From Colius striatus (taxonomy: Eukaryota; Chordata; Aves; Coliiformes; Coliidae): DNA of 64,000 bases. A program made the translations under genes and the position numbers. Shown in pieces: positions 21,169 through 33,375 of the stretch. Position 1 is the stretch's first letter; each line of letters begins with the position of its first letter. The notes under the pieces were generated by a model. It was not told where the DNA came from. It did no database searches and saw only the letters and a list, made by a program, of their open reading frames with translations. The stretch is taken from contig NC_084789.1 of assembly GCF_028858725.1 (NCBI RefSeq), positions 37,393,548-37,457,547 of the forward strand. The letters are read 5' to 3'.

Positions 21169-21453
21169 CAGGCCCTTTCTCCACAGATTAAAAATATACC
21201 CGTGGGCAATTTCTTTGGTGATGTAATACTAGAGACAATACAGCTGGAATACCGTTTCTGACTTCAAAGAAGAGTCTAAGGTGGCCCAATATTTTCAATT
21301 TCTATTAAAGTCATGGATATCCCGTGACATAAAACTTATCCAATTTCCCCCAGTTCCATTAGTACCGAAGCTTGCATTGGCACTTCCAAACAGGTCTATT
21401 TCCTCAGGGGGTGAGGCTAATGTGGTATTAAGGGACTTAATTATCTCACATTG
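21169..21453 (-). pseudogene. env: Family A env SU fragment (copy A4)
   Basis: Reverse-strand match to SU at about 42115-42400 in copy A3. On the - strand it directly follows an integrase fragment, so roughly 600 bases of 3' pol and env start have been deleted between them. It is open to satellite on its other side. Confidence 0.8.
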
Positions 21454-21814
21454 ACGTTTTCATATGTGGGTCTTTAACATCCTCATATTTACCAAGATAC
21501 CATTTGAGAGTCCCATTAGCTCTTTCTATTATGGCCTGTCCTGTGGGGGAATGGGGAATCCCTTCTACATGTTTAACTCCCCATTGCCTCATAAACTGTT
21601 CTATGCTTCTACTTATATAGGCCGGCCCATTGTCTGTCTTTATTTTCTGAGGAATTCCCATTGTTGCAAAACAACTATATAAATGACGCTCCACATGTAT
21701 GGCCCTCTCCCCTGTCTGTGCTGTTGCCCAAACAAATTTGCTCCATGTGTCTATGGTTACATGCACATATTTAATCTTCCAAAATCTTCCACATGAGTGA
21801 TACCCATCTGCCAA
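21446..21814 (-). pseudogene. pol: Family A integrase core fragment (A4)
   Basis: 122 codons on the - strand with [25 protein letters not shown] (second catalytic Asp) and the SPTGQAIIERANGTLK segment with the catalytic Glu. The first catalytic Asp region is degraded (the stretch reads MADGYHS). The fragment is fused upstream to the unidentified segment of family F. Confidence 0.85.
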
Positions 21815-22440
21815 ACTTCAACCCCTTGTGCTCCCATCTGCCACCACCAGCACATCCTCTCACTCCACGCCGTGCCCACCTCTTCTGTACCTTCCACCTC
21901 TCACGTTACAACCCGAGATCTTCCGGACGCCTACCACATCTCCCCCTCCCTATGCTCAATGAGTCCAGTGTTCTGTGGCACGGGCTGATACATAACATAT
22001 CTGCCCAGCACATATGCTAGCTGAGCCAATTGCAGGAAGTTATGATCAGGTGCTGGTCGTGTTCCACTTCAGTATTCAATCCTGCCAATAGTTGAGTGAC
22101 TCCATCTTGATCTCCATCACGGCGAGCACTCCGAGAAACATGTCAATCTGCAAGAGAGACTCAGTAGACCGTTATATCTTCTACGCCCCATGCTCTCCCC
22201 CTCCCTTAGACGGTTGAGCTATGAGTGCATTTAACGACGGCCTGTCCCTGGCTAGTGTGAGGGATACCGTGGCTCAATGCATGGAGATAGCTCGTATGTC
22301 CATGACCCCTCCCGGCAGTCTGCTCCACTGATTTTAATAACTCAAATTTTACTAACAAGCATCAGACCTCCATAATCAGCAGCAAAGCTAGCATGTTTAT
22401 AGTACTTCTAATTGGTCCTTTCTCTAAAAGTCAGCTGTAG
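21815..22440 (-). repeat. Unidentified segment of family F (inverted partner of 37860-38458)
   Basis: No coding sequence recognised. It is a diverged reverse-strand match of 37860-38458. Together with the env next to it, it moves as one unit in both copies. It may be an LTR-like or 3' untranslated part of family F, but no clean LTR ends were found. Confidence 0.55.
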
Positions 22441-23400
22441 TTTTCTGTGACAAGCCTTGCAGTTTCACACGCTGCCCCAGCCTCGTCCCTGCCCGAAGCT
22501 GCTATCTCGTATGCATTTTTGCTTCTTTGTTTCTCACAGTCGAGAGCAGCTCAAGGACAATCTGCACATTCGTTTAGCAACTCATGCCTGGTAAGCTTCT
22601 TCTTATCCACTGAAAAAAAAAAAGCACAGCTGACAAACAAAGTTATTATACTTGTGCTAAAGGTAAAATCTCAAGCAGATCTATGTTGCAAAGTTGTATG
22701 GCTAATACTACTTACATTACTAATAAAGTCTTCTAATGTCATTGAGGTTTGGTTACTTTGTTTGCTAGGCCAGCATCCTAATTTGCATAGCTGAGTTAAT
22801 AAAGCAGATACTCCTACACCTGGAGCAAATATACTAGTTGCTATTATTGCTGAGGGAGACCAAAGGTAACATAGTCATCACATTCGCCAGTAAATGCATG
22901 CACAAACTGTTTTGGACAATGATGTTTCTAAATCATTGTGTGATTAGCCATCAAGATCGTCAGTTGTCTCAAACTGCATGGTCCCCTTTGTTATCTCGAG
23001 GGTATTCCAGGCCATGCCTTGTCCCCACAGATCAGAAAAATTCCCTTTGGTAACTGTACAGGCACAAGACTAGACCTGGATCTTTTTGGTGAAGTATAAT
23101 TGCAACAAGATGTTGTGTTCTTATACACGCCCAGGATGGGATCCACATTCTGTCCCAAATGTTTTGGTATTGCTGGTAAAATTAAACATAACACAAAAAT
23201 CCATCTTTATAGATCCCAATAATTCTAACTCCTGTGGCTCTGTTGTCATTATTGGCAACCATGAAATGATCAAATCCCAGCTGTCAACTTTGCCATTACC
23301 CTTAACTAAGGGATTTGGTTTTAATACATTTGGTACAGGCCATTGTGCCACATCTGGTGGATCTCCCACCAAACAGGTAGAAAAAGGATTATCAATAGTA
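22441..23400 (-). pseudogene. env: Family F envelope pseudogene (F1)
   Basis: Envelope remnant of a second alpharetrovirus-like lineage. On the - strand SU reads AQWPVPNVLKPNP, then a Cys/Asn-rich part (YKNTTSCCNYTSPKRS) and IFLICGDKAWPGIPS, a motif shared in form with the family A SU (FLICGERAWNGIP at 42.39 kb). Stops and frame changes break it. It mirrors F2 at 36796-37760. The TM part lies at about 22660-22990, in pieces. Confidence 0.75.
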
Positions 23401-23740
23401 TGACAAAATCCATTTTTTTTTTTTACTCCTGATTAAAAAAAAAAACAATCCTTCACCAATGAGTCTAAAAAACAAATCACATTTTATAAACATTTTTAAC
23501 ACTTTTTTCTTTCTTTTTTACTGTGTCACTGAATTCTCAATGCCAAAATGTTCTGTTCTTCCAAGTTCCATTCCTGACACCTAAAACACCTTAGAAAGTT
23601 TCCACTGTAAGAAAACCACTATTCATTATCACATTTACAGCAAAATGCAGAACTTCACGACCAACAGTTTTTACACTCGTTGAGGCAAGGGACTGAGGAT
23701 GGAAAGGATGAGCCCAGCGGTCCGTGAGGTCTCCCAAAAA
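23401..23740 (-). other. Family F upstream flank (F1)
   Basis: A/T-rich flank, including poly-T and poly-A tracts at 23413-23447, that mirrors 36540-36795. On the - strand a TTTTCTTACAG stretch looks like a splice acceptor ahead of env. The copy ends at about 23731, where the mirror continues into CpG-rich DNA. Confidence 0.5.
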
Positions 23741-25039
23741 CTCCCCACACTATAACTTATACGACAGCATATATTTTTTCAATGGGACCTGAGCAGTACA
23801 AGTGAGTGTTATTGGAGATTACTCCCACAGGAAAGCAGCTGAAAAACTGACAAAGTGCTGGCTGATAGACTACATGGGGACCTACTTTCTAGTGTAGGTG
23901 GGGTCTGCCTTCCTGCTTGCTTGTAGCTCCCATATGCAGTGCTATAACTTCTGCCGACAGTCTGTATTTTTTCAATGGGAGCTGAGCAGTCCAAGTTTGT
24001 GGGATTGGAGATAGCTCCCACAGGAAAGCAGGTGCTGTCAGATAAATTATACCACTGCGTATGGGAGGAACAAAAAAGCAGGAAGGTAGACCCCACCTAC
24101 TGTATTAGTACTGTATTAGTAGGACCCCATGTAGTCTGTCAGTCAGCACTGTGTCACATTTGTAGTTTCTTTCCTGTGGAGCTATATCCACTTCCACTCA
24201 CATGTACTGCTCAACTCCCATTGAAAAAATACAGTCTGTCAGTAGAAGTTATACCACTGTGTATGGGAGCAACAAAAAAGCAGGAAGACAGACCCCCACC
24301 TACAGTAGTACGTTGGTCCCCATGTAGTCTATTAGCCAGCACTGTGTCACATTTGCAGTTGCTTTCCTGTGGGAGCTTTCTCCAATCCGAGTCACTTGGA
24401 CTGCTCGTCTCCAATTGAAAAAATATATGCTGTCGGTTAAGTTATAGCACTGCTTATCGGAGCTACAAGAAAGCAGGAAGGCAGATCCCACCTACAGTAG
24501 TAAGTTTGTCCCCATGTAGTATATCAGCCAGCACTCTGTCACATTTGCAGCTGCTTTCCTGTGGGCAATATCTTCAATCCCACTTATACTACTGCGTATG
24601 GGAGCTACAAGAAAGCAGGAAGGCAGACCCCATCTACAGTAGTAAGTAGATCCCCATGAAGTCTATCAGCCAGCACTGTGTCACATTTGCAGCTTCTTTC
24701 CTGTGGGAGCTATATCCAATTCCATTCACTTGGACTGCTCAACTCCCATTGAAAAAATACATGTTGGTCGTAGAAGTTATAGCACAGCCTATAGGAGCTA
24801 CAAGAAAGCAGGAAGGGAGACCCCACCTATAGTAGTAAGTAGGTCCCTATGTAGTCTCTCAGCCAGCACTGTGTCACATTTGCAGCTGCTTTCCTGTGGG
24901 AGCTTTCTCCAATCCCAATCTCTTGGACTGCTCAAGGCCCATTGAAAAAATACATGCTGTCGGTTGAGTTATACCACTGCGTATGAGATCTACAAAAAAG
25001 CAGGAAGGCAGATCCCACCTACAGTAGTAAGTGGACCCC
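23741..25039. repeat. Satellite array S3 with internal strand switch
   Basis: About seven monomers. From 23741 to about 24032 the monomers run on the - strand; from there to 25039 they run on the + strand. The switch occurs after GCTCCCACAGGAAAGCAG. The array ends at the family B LTR. Confidence 0.9.
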
Positions 25040-25338
25040 TGTTATAAGTTGCTGTGATAAAGTTCACTAGCCAATTTAAATGACTCACAGATCAAGTTTA
25101 TTAAGCAAGCGGCAAATAAGCAAAGCAGCTCTGGGCGGCCGGGAGACTCTGCTCCACCAACGACGCGTGACCCCCCCCATCCCTTTTCACAGTCCTTTTA
25201 TACAGTCCTTATCGGTCTGGTGCATCGCTCCCTGGTGTACTCTGACTCTGTTACAAGACTTTTAAAATGACTTTAAATGGTTCCTTGCACAACTATTCTT
25301 TCATGATTTGATTAATGAACATGTCCTCTTCCATTACA
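25040..25338 (-). repeat. Family B 3' LTR, internally deleted (copy B2)
   Basis: 299 bp with the TGTTATAAG and TTCCATTACA ends of the 505-bp B LTR, missing about 206 bp between the TGGTGTACTCTG and TTACAAGAC sequences. The left flank (GTAAGTGGACCCC) is identical to that of the LTR at 46980, so the two junctions come from one event followed by duplication. Confidence 0.88.
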
Positions 25339-26000
25339 ATCCCCCCTTTTGTTTTCTTCATGTCGTTCATCAAATCTAAGAACATCTTTAGCCATTTCTA
25401 AAATAGGTGTTTCACTTATTTCATCCTCTCCGTTGGCTGCTTGTATTGCTTCCTAACCAGCATTAAGTGGACTGCTTCTAGCCTGCTTTTTACAATCTCC
25501 ATTACCTTATTGAATACACAAGGCCCAGTCATCAGCACTAATACCAGTAGAATGCCGGGCCCAGCTATAGCTGAAAATAACGTCTTGTGAGCCAAGGGGA
25601 ATAGTTGAACCATGACTTATACCAAACTTATTGCTATTCCCTTTCTTGTTTTCGTTTCTCCAAGTCCTCCCGTAATTTTGTCATCATGTCTCTCACTATA
25701 CCGGTATGATCTGCATAAAAACAGCATTCTTCCCCTAGGGCTGCACACAGTCCCCCTTGTTGTAAAAACAGCAGATCCAACTCCCGGCAGTTTTGTAAAG
25801 CTACTTCTGAAAGATTGGAATTTCTGGTTCTGCTGCACTAGAGATGTAATCCCTGTCCCTGCTTCCGCTGCCCCAATTGCCATCACGGTAGCTATAGTTA
25901 GGGCTATGAAAGGCTCCGGCTTATGCCGGGGCACCCTGATATTCCAATGATTATAGATTATAAAATGCATGGAACAACGGTTACCTGAATACAATATTCA
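25339..26000 (-). pseudogene. env: Family B env TM remnant (B2)
   Basis: Begins at the LTR with a polypurine tract (AAAAGGGGGGAT on the - strand). A membrane-span and tail segment lies at 25416-25613 (GPGILLVLVLMTGPCVF). Further upstream, in shifted frames, are a fusion-peptide-like stretch (FIALTIATVMAIGAAEAG, about 25900) and a gamma-type immunosuppressive region with CX6CC ([10 protein letters not shown], about 25735). Frameshifts break the gene. This is the only B copy in the window that keeps the TM ectodomain. Confidence 0.8.
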
Positions 26001-26759
26001 CTGCTGGCATTAAATACCTTTAAAGAGGCATGGGGTTACACTGGTTTTCGAACAAACCCACTTTGAGCTGTTCACAGGTCTGATTGGTTCAGTCCGATTG
26101 CCTCATAAAATGGGGGGTTCATGCTATAACATAGCCAGCAGCAGGAGAGTTAACCACTCCATCAGCCAGATAACAACATACCATCCCCGGATAATGGGTG
26201 GGGCCTTTATCAAATAAAATGGTACTTTCCTTTTTAGTTTTTCACCCCACATTCTTTTAGGTGCAACGCTTTTGCCCTTCTTAGAGGTAGGCTTGGGATC
26301 TTAGGATTCCCAGTTTGAGTCATTGAGAGACTCTATATCCCACTCCCAGTACGCCTCTGCCTCCTTCACCTACTCTGCTGCTTAGAGCATTGAGGTTTAT
26401 GATCTTCTCGGCAGCAGTCGTAATCTTCAGGGGTATTCTCTGTCTCCTTATAGGCCTCTTGCCCACGGGGTGCCTGAAACACTGGCTTTCACATCCAGAT
26501 CTTGGTTCTCCGGGCCTTCTACGTATAAAGCACACTTTTATAAACTTAAATTACAGTCCCCACTGGACCCAGATTGTTCTATACTTCTAAGGTATTTCTA
26601 TTCCACAATCTGTTACTTTAAAATAGGTATTACAGTCCCACCGATTATCTTACACCTTTCTGACGATCACAATGTAAACATTAAACTAATATTTTACAAA
26701 AAGGAAATCCCTACACTCCACTCCTCAGTTAACATGTCACTTTTTATGCAACTGAAGTT
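26001..26759 (-). pseudogene. env: Family B env leader/SU remnant and 3' pol flank (B2)
   Basis: Mirror of 17600-18420: hydrophobic leader, then the pre-env region. AAGCA at 26528-26532 is the empty counterpart of provirus D's target. The + strand frame over 26470-27144 is a shadow, not a gene. Confidence 0.65.
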
Positions 26760-27416
26760 TCAGTTCTCCTGGGACCTCTGCAGCTTCCCACTGATCCTGG
26801 GAAATTGGTCCTTAAATAAGACAAGAAAAGGAACCTCCCATCGGGGGGTTAAAGATGATTCTTTCCAGGTTTTTATCAAGACTTTGTCCCCAGGATTTAC
26901 TGTGTGGATAGCAATATCTAAGGGTGGTCTCTGTACCACCATTCCCTTTCTACAACATTTCAAACAGAGAAGTCCCCGTGTCTGTAACAAAGCTAAGGGT
27001 AAACATTTAATCCAGGACATTTCTGTTTCCAACATTAATTTCATTAGCTGTTTCTTAATTTCTCCATTCATTCTGTTCACTCTTCCGGAACACTGGGGAT
27101 GCCATGGGGTATTGGCTCCTAATACTGGTGGTTTCTATTTCTAATTTCGGAGAGTGGACAAACATACCTTCATATTTTAAGAGCCTAGCATCTGTTATCC
27201 ATTTTTCCACGTTTTATTGTAATACCTCCCCCGAATGTTGTGGGGAGAAAACACCTTTAACTCCCCTCCAAAGGTAACAAATAAAAGGTTTTCTAACATC
27301 AGGCAGGCTAGGCAGAGGAGCATTAATCTAATCCACTTTTAAATTCTCAAAATATCTTTCATCTTCTTTGGGCCATTTATCTAATCCATCTCGAGTTAAT
27401 TTCTGGTACAAAAATT
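26760..27416 (-). pseudogene. pol: Family B integrase and RNase H remnants (B2)
   Basis: Mirror of 16941-17600 with the same internal deletion: integrase end (RMNGEIKKQL, VNPGDKVLIKTWKESS) joined to connection-domain remnants. Because copies B1, B2 and the one at 49 kb share the deletion, it predates the duplications or was present in the parent element. Confidence 0.8.
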
Positions 27417-28110
27417 TTACCTTCTTAATAAAAGTTTCAATCCATTGTCTACAATATCCAACAGACCTAAAAGCTTTCTAACTTGTCTCTTACTCTTTGG
27501 AGCTTGTAGGGACAGTATCCCATTTACTCGATCTGGATCAAGTTTCTTACTTCCCTTTATAAAGTAGTGTCCCAAATATTTTACCTTTTCTTCAGGAAAC
27601 AGTAATTTAGATTTAGACACTTTCAACCCTTGTAAACTCAGGAAATTAAGCAATTTAATACTTTCCTGTCTAACAGCTTCTTCATGTCTCCCTGCTAATA
27701 ATAAATCGTCCACATATTGAACTAAAATAGCTTCTTTGCCTAACTCATAATTTCTCAAGATCTGTTCTAGTGCTTGTCCAAAAAGATTGGGGGACTCTGT
27801 AAATCCCTGTGGTAATACAGTCCATCTCAACTGTTGTTTTTTATGGGTGTCAGGATCTTCACATTCAAAAGCAGAATAATCCCTGCACTCCTCTTTCAGG
27901 GAACATGCCCAAAAGGCATCCTTAAGGTCTAGCACACTATACCACTGGTACTCTGGATTCAACTGACTCAATAAGGTGTGCGGGTTAGCTACCACAGGGA
28001 ACCTAGTAATAGTTCTCTTGTTTATCTCCCAGAGGTTATGTACTAATCTATAAGTCCCATCAGATTTCTTTATTGGCAATATGGGAGTATTGTAAGGGGA
28101 CATACAGGGC
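27417..28110 (-). pseudogene. pol: Family B reverse transcriptase segment (B2), keeps the empty site of provirus C
   Basis: 228 uninterrupted codons from NTPILPIKKSDG through LDLKDAFWACSL and QYVDDLLLAG. The stretch is the intact equivalent of 8262-8417 plus 16421-16940 and runs through the C target without interruption. Gamma-like RT. Confidence 0.9.
27937..27942. other. Empty target site of provirus C in the duplicate
   Basis: CTATAC (GTATAG on the - strand) occurs once here, with the same flanks as both sides of provirus C. It shows the inserted state is derived and the duplication is older. Confidence 0.93.
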
Positions 28111-28495
28111 TCAAGTAGTCCTTTAGATATTGGTTTTTCTATTTCTGGTTAATCCTCGTCTACCTTCTTGTGACAAGGGGCACTGCTTTACCCTTACCGG
28201 CAGCCCAGGGTTTTTCCTAAGTCTATAATTACGTCTCTCCCTAATAAATTATGATCAGCCTCTGGAACTAACAAAAACGATCCTACAGCATATTTTGCTG
28301 CTTCAGATTCTATCAGTACCTCCTTCACAAGAGGTACTTTAAATGTTTCCCCTTTTGCCCTTATTACTTGACTTACACCCCTGGGACAATCACTGGATCG
28401 TAGATCTCTCAGCCCGAGTCCACTAAAAAGTCTGCTTCCTGACGCTGAGGACCTAACTTCAGTTTTATCAAGGGCTCGATTACTCTTGTGGTCCT
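28111..28495 (-). pseudogene. pro: Family B protease remnant (B2)
   Basis: On the - strand: PLIKLKLGPQRQEADF, active-site-like LVDSG (DSG in place of DTG), and NLLGRDVIIDLGK near the end. At least one frameshift separates it from RT. Absent from copy B1. Provirus D has the same domain with DTG. Confidence 0.75.
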
Positions 28496-29280
28496 CAGCA
28501 AATAGAACCCCTGACTCCCCCTATTCTTCCTTAAAAACATTCCATCATCCTTTGATTCCTTTTTTTTTTTTTTTTCCCTGTTGAATGCACCTGTCTCCCA
28601 GGCTTTTGTTTCCCTTTCTAGCCCTTTTTCTTGCCAGTCTTCTAATTTTTCTAGTTTCTTTCAGATATCTACCCATGATTTTGCCACAAACTGGGTCTTT
28701 AATAATGCCTGTCCCACTGGAGCTGCTGGATCTACTCCAGAGTACAGTTGAAGGCTTTTACATAATCTCTTAAGCCAATCAGTCGGGGTTTTGTCTTTTC
28801 ACTGTCTCTCATTGAATGCTTTGTTAATATTCTGTCCTCGGGGAACAGACTCTCTGATTCCCTGGACAATGATGGCTCGTAGGTCTGCCATATGGGCTCT
28901 GTTCTCCGCCATCTGATTATTCCAATTGGGCCTTTGCAAGGGCCATTTCACATCTGCGTCTGGTCCTGCCTGGTGCTGTTGATCCCAGATTCTCATTCCT
29001 GCTCTTCGAATCATTTCCCTTTCCTCCATTGTGAATAATATAGTTCATCCTAGGTATACAGATTCAGCCCTAAGAACTGATCTAATCTCTCAGACACACC
29101 CAGAGGATCCTCTACCAAATCTCCTCTTCAGGTGGGCTCTTAGCTTTCTTTTCCTTAAGAGCGAACAAGGATACCTTATCAGAAGGTTGGGGTATCCAGA
29201 GACTTGCATATTCAATTTCCTCTTGGGTAATGGTCTTACCATTTACCCACAAATTGAGGTCTGCTCATAACCAGTCATGA
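28496..29280 (-). pseudogene. gag: Family B gag remnant (B2)
   Basis: Capsid part at 28560-29029 (RIWDQQHQAGPDADVKWP, QRPNWNNQM, PRGQNINKAFNERQ), then a degraded matrix part up to about 29270. The nucleocapsid zinc knuckle is missing; a poly-T run (poly-A on the - strand) at 28560-28575 stands where it should be. Confidence 0.8.
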
Positions 29281-29320
29281 AAAGACCCAAATATGAGCCA
29301 AATAATATAATTTACCTGTA

Positions 29321-29338
29321 TCCGAGTCACGGCACCAA
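29321..29338 (-). promoter_or_regulatory. Primer-binding site, tRNA-His (B2)
   Basis: The - strand reads TGGTGCCGTGACTCGGAT, complementary to the 3' end of tRNA-His. Provirus D carries the same primer site, in keeping with the shared pol type. Confidence 0.85.
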
Positions 29339-29340
29339 AT

Positions 29341-29845
29341 CGTTATAAGTCGGTGTGAAATAGTTCACAGGCCAATTTAAATGACTCACAGATCAAATTT
29401 ATTAAGCAAGTGGCAAATAAGCAAAGCAGCGCTGGGCGGCAGGGAGACCCTGTTCCACCAACGGCACGCAACCCCCCCCCCCCCCCATCAGAGTCCTTTT
29501 ATACAGTCCTTATAGGTCGAGTGCATTGCTCCCTCGTGTACTCTGCGCATGTGCCGGTGTTGTTACTAGGGGGTCTTCTTCTGCCTCCTGGTGGTCGTAG
29601 GGTGGTGACTGGGATGAAGTCAGAAGTCTTCCTCTAGTGGCTTGCTCATGAACTCATCTCTTGGCTCTTATAAGCTCATGTGCAATCTATTGTACCTGCT
29701 ATAAGCACCTTAGCCAACTGCACCTGTGCACATTGTAGAGATTTTACGGTTAAAGTTTTACAAGACTTTTAAAATGACTTTAAATGGTTCCTTGCACAAC
29801 TATTCTTTCATGATTTGATTAACGAACATGACCTATTCCATTACA
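29341..29845 (-). repeat. Family B 5' LTR (B2)
   Basis: Full 505-bp LTR; on the - strand it begins TGTAATGGAATAGG. The end next to the primer site reads CG where the 3' LTR has TG. Its outer flank (GACTGGAGATAG, satellite) is the mirror of the flank of the B1 LTR at 7433. Confidence 0.88.
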
Positions 29846-30428
29846 GACTGGAGATAGCGCTCATAGGAAAGCAGCTGAAAATGTGACATAGTACTGGCTG
29901 ATAGACTACATGGGGACCTACTTAACACTGCAGTTAGGTTCTGCAGTCCATTTTTTTGTGTAACTCCCATACGCAGTGGTATAACTTAAATCAACAGCAT
30001 ATATTTTTTCAATGGCACCTGAGCAATACAAGTGAGTGTTATTAAGATAACTCCCACAGGAAAACAGCTTCAAAGGTGACACAGTGTTAGCTTATAGACT
30101 AAATGTGGACCTACGCAGTGGTATAACTTCTACCGACAGTCTGTATTTTTTCAATGGGATCTGAGCAGTCCAAATGAGTTGAATTGGAGATAGCGCGGAC
30201 AGGAAAGCAGGTGCAAATATGACACAGTGCTGACTGATAGACTACATGGCGACAAACTTATTACTGTAGATGGGATCTGCCCTCCTGCTTTCTTGTAGCT
30301 CCCATACACAGTGGTATAACTTTACCGACAGCATATATTTTTTCAATGGGACCTGAGCAGTACAAGAGATAGCTGCAACAGGAAAGCAGGTTAAAATGTG
30401 ACACAGTGTTGGCTGATAGACTTAATTA
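29846..30428 (-). repeat. Satellite array S4
   Basis: About three monomers on the - strand, the mirror of part of S1. It is shorter than S1 (about 580 against 1,600 bp), so monomers were gained or lost after duplication. Confidence 0.92.
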
Positions 30429-30724
30429 TCTCACATTGACCTTTCCCATCCGAATGATCGTGAGCACCGCTAATTGTGTCCAGTCCTGTTACACAAGGTG
30501 TTATTGTGTACTAGTTCACAAAATTCCTCCGGATTCCATACGGGCAATCCTATCAAACACCTTTTAAAAGGATTAGTAACCCCTCCCAAACTAAGACAAA
30601 GAGATGATTGACCAGTTTGATTAGCAAAGGTTATCCAAATATTATCTCTAGGCTGATTAAAATGCGTCAAGCTGTTAGCAATTATAGTTACACTAAAAGC
30701 TATGGTTATAAAAAAACATCTCAT
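30429..30724 (-). pseudogene. env: Family A env N-terminal fragment (A2)
   Basis: Mirror of 5538-5836 with a shorter leader and an unbroken run including NLTHF-like start, DNIWITFANQTGQSS and NNTLCNRTG. It ends at the same satellite breakpoint. Better preserved than A1. Confidence 0.82.
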
Positions 30725-30817
30725 TATTATTCATTAAATTCACTGTCTTTTTGTTATATAACCTTCGGTCTTTTGATTGTTAGCCAGTCCTCCAATGACC
30801 GCAAGACGAGGGTGGAT

Positions 30818-33375
30818 TTATTCTCCAATCTCTTCCTGTCCTTTTTTGTCAGATGGTTTGATCTCCGCAGCTTCAAGGACAGCTCTTGTCCACCTGGCTG
30901 GCACCCAAATGGATCCTGTGGGAGAATCAACACACAAATATCCACGTCCCCAGTATAATACTTTGCCTGGAGGCTGCCATATCCCTGTTTTAGGGTCACG
31001 ATATTTAACCCATATTTCTTTTATTCTCTCCTTTTGTGCTTTTGGATTATGATGTATTATTACAGATGGTAGCTTCTGTTCCCCAAACACACACAGGTTG
31101 TTCATAACAAATAAGGCCTTTAACAATTTCATATGTGGGTCTTTAATATCCCCATATTTACCAAGATATCTTTTTAGAGTCCCATTAGCTCTTTCTATTA
31201 TGGCTTGTCCTGTGGGGGAATAGGGAATCCCTGCTACATGTTTACCTCCGCATTGCCTCATAAACTGTTCTATGCTTCTACTTATATAGGCCGGCCCATT
31301 GTCTGTCTTTATTTTCTGAGGAATTCCCATTGTTGCAAAACAACTATATCAATGACGCTCCACATGTATGGCCCTCTCCCCTGTCTGTGCTGTTGCCCAA
31401 ACGAATTTGCTCCATGTGTCTATGGTTACATGCACATATTTTAGTCTTCCAAACTCTGCCACATGAGTGACATCCATCTGCCAAATTTCATTTGCAGGTA
31501 ATCCTCTAGGGTTCACCCCCAAGCCTAAGCCAACACCTCCATTTTGATGGCTACAAATGGGACAAGCTCTAACAATAGCCTTTGCATCCTTTAGAGATAA
31601 TTGAAACTCTCGTTCTAAGCCCCGTGCATTCTGATGAAACAGGGAGTGCACTTCTCTGGCTAGTATCTGTTTAGACAGAGGCATGTTATGTGTCACTGTG
31701 ACCAGCTTATCTGCCCTAGCATGACCTTCTCCCAGCCCAATTGCCTTCTGCAGCTGTATTAATAATTCAAATAGTCTGGGATTCTGCACTTCCTTAATGG
31801 AGGCGTCCTCGATTCTCTCTACAATACCCACGACATAGAACGAGTCTGTAACCACATTCAGGGGCCCTTTCAGGTTCATCATGGCCCATACTACTGCCAA
31901 CAGTTCCAAGGTTTGTAATGTGTCTTTCTCTTCTGCTTTTATTAGTTGGTGCTTCCACTCCCCTTGCTCTTGCCAGGTTATTGCCGCCGTTCTAGACTTT
32001 CTTCCTGCATCCGTGTATGCTGTCAACGCATCCGTGATGGGGGCCGACTCTCGTTTGGGTCGTACTAGCCAATTCCATTTTCCTAGCCATTGTAATGGTG
32101 CTTTTATTATTTTGTCTGTTGCTACTATACTGCCGCCACCTAAGAGCGCCTCCTGAAGATCTTCTGTATTGTCTAAATACCATTTTAAAGAGTCCTTTTT
32201 CATTGGTATCCTTATGGTATGCGGCTCAGCACCAGTTACTTGTAATGCTCTTTCACGACCCTTTTTTATTAGTCCCGCCAACATCTCAATTTTTTGAAAA
32301 AGGGTTTTTGTTTGTTGTAAGGCTGGGGAAATCCATTCCAGAACCCATACATCCCCTATTTTCTTTTGAGATTGTGTCAAGGCCCCAAGCAAATACTTTG
32401 TGCTATACCAGATGGTTAAGTCAATAGGTAAGTCAACATCATGACGTCGGACCTGCCCTTGTATGACACGGTCCATAATTTGTTGAAGCGCATCCTGAAG
32501 CTCTGGTGTTACCTGTATTTGATACGTGGGGTTGGTTCCTTTCAAAAGTGATCGTAGTTTTTCTAACAACTCGTTGGGTATTCCCACTATTGGTTTTAAC
32601 CATTGTAGATCCCCTAAAAGCTTCTGAGCATCATTCGAGGTCTTTATTTGTAGTTGGAGCTGTAGCTTCTGTGGTACTATGAGCTGTTCTGATAAAGACC
32701 ATCCGAGATATTTCCATGGAGCTGTACGCTGAACCTTTTCTGCAGCTATCACAAGGTGGCATTGAGCCAGTGCCTGTCGAATCTCCTCCACCTGTTGTTC
32801 CGTAAATGGTGCAGGCTGAGAAAAGAGGATATCATCTATGTAATGGTAGATGATAATGTTAGGCCATCGTCATCAAAAGGGTTGTAAAGCTGCGTCAACA
32901 TACAGCTGACAGATAGTTGGGCTTTTACACATGCCTTGGGGCAAAACTGTCCATTCAAAACGATGGTCGGGACCTTCTCTATTGCAGGCAAGGTAAAAGC
33001 AAACCGTTGTGTATCCCGTTGATGTAAGGCAATGGTAAAAAAGCAGTCCTTTAGATCTACGATTAACAGTGGTCAACCCTGTGGAATCATAGCCGGACTG
33101 GGTAGTCCTGGCGGCAATGCTCCCATAGGTTCCATTTCTTTGTTTACTGCATGTAGGTCATGTAACAAACGATACTTGCGAGATCTCTTTTTAATAACAA
33201 ATATAGGAGTGTTCCACGGGCTTGTAGATAACTTTAAATGTCCTTGGGCAAGTTGCTCTTGCACTAGCTCATGAGCATGCTCAAGACTTTCCCTTTTTAA
33301 AGGCCATTGCTTAACCCATACTGCCTCGGCTGTTTTCCTGGTAATAGGAAGTGGGAAAGTCCATGCAACGGTCAT
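30818..33375 (-). pseudogene. pol: Family A pol pseudogene (A2)
   Basis: Reverse transcriptase, RNase H and integrase on the - strand. 33375-33073 and 33076-32873 cover the RT start; a long open stretch of 480 codons (32791-31349) runs from RT thumb through RNase H to the integrase core. One TGA at 31349 separates it from the remaining 170 codons of integrase (31330-30818). RNase H has lost about 19 residues in frame near 31735 compared with A1. The YMDD region at about 32830-32845 is present but separated by frame changes. Best preserved integrase core besides A3. Confidence 0.85.

Noticed and set aside
25040..29845. Target-site duplication of family B copy B2
   Set aside because: The outer flanks (CAGTC and GGGGT on the - strand) do not match; the flanking satellite has been rearranged.
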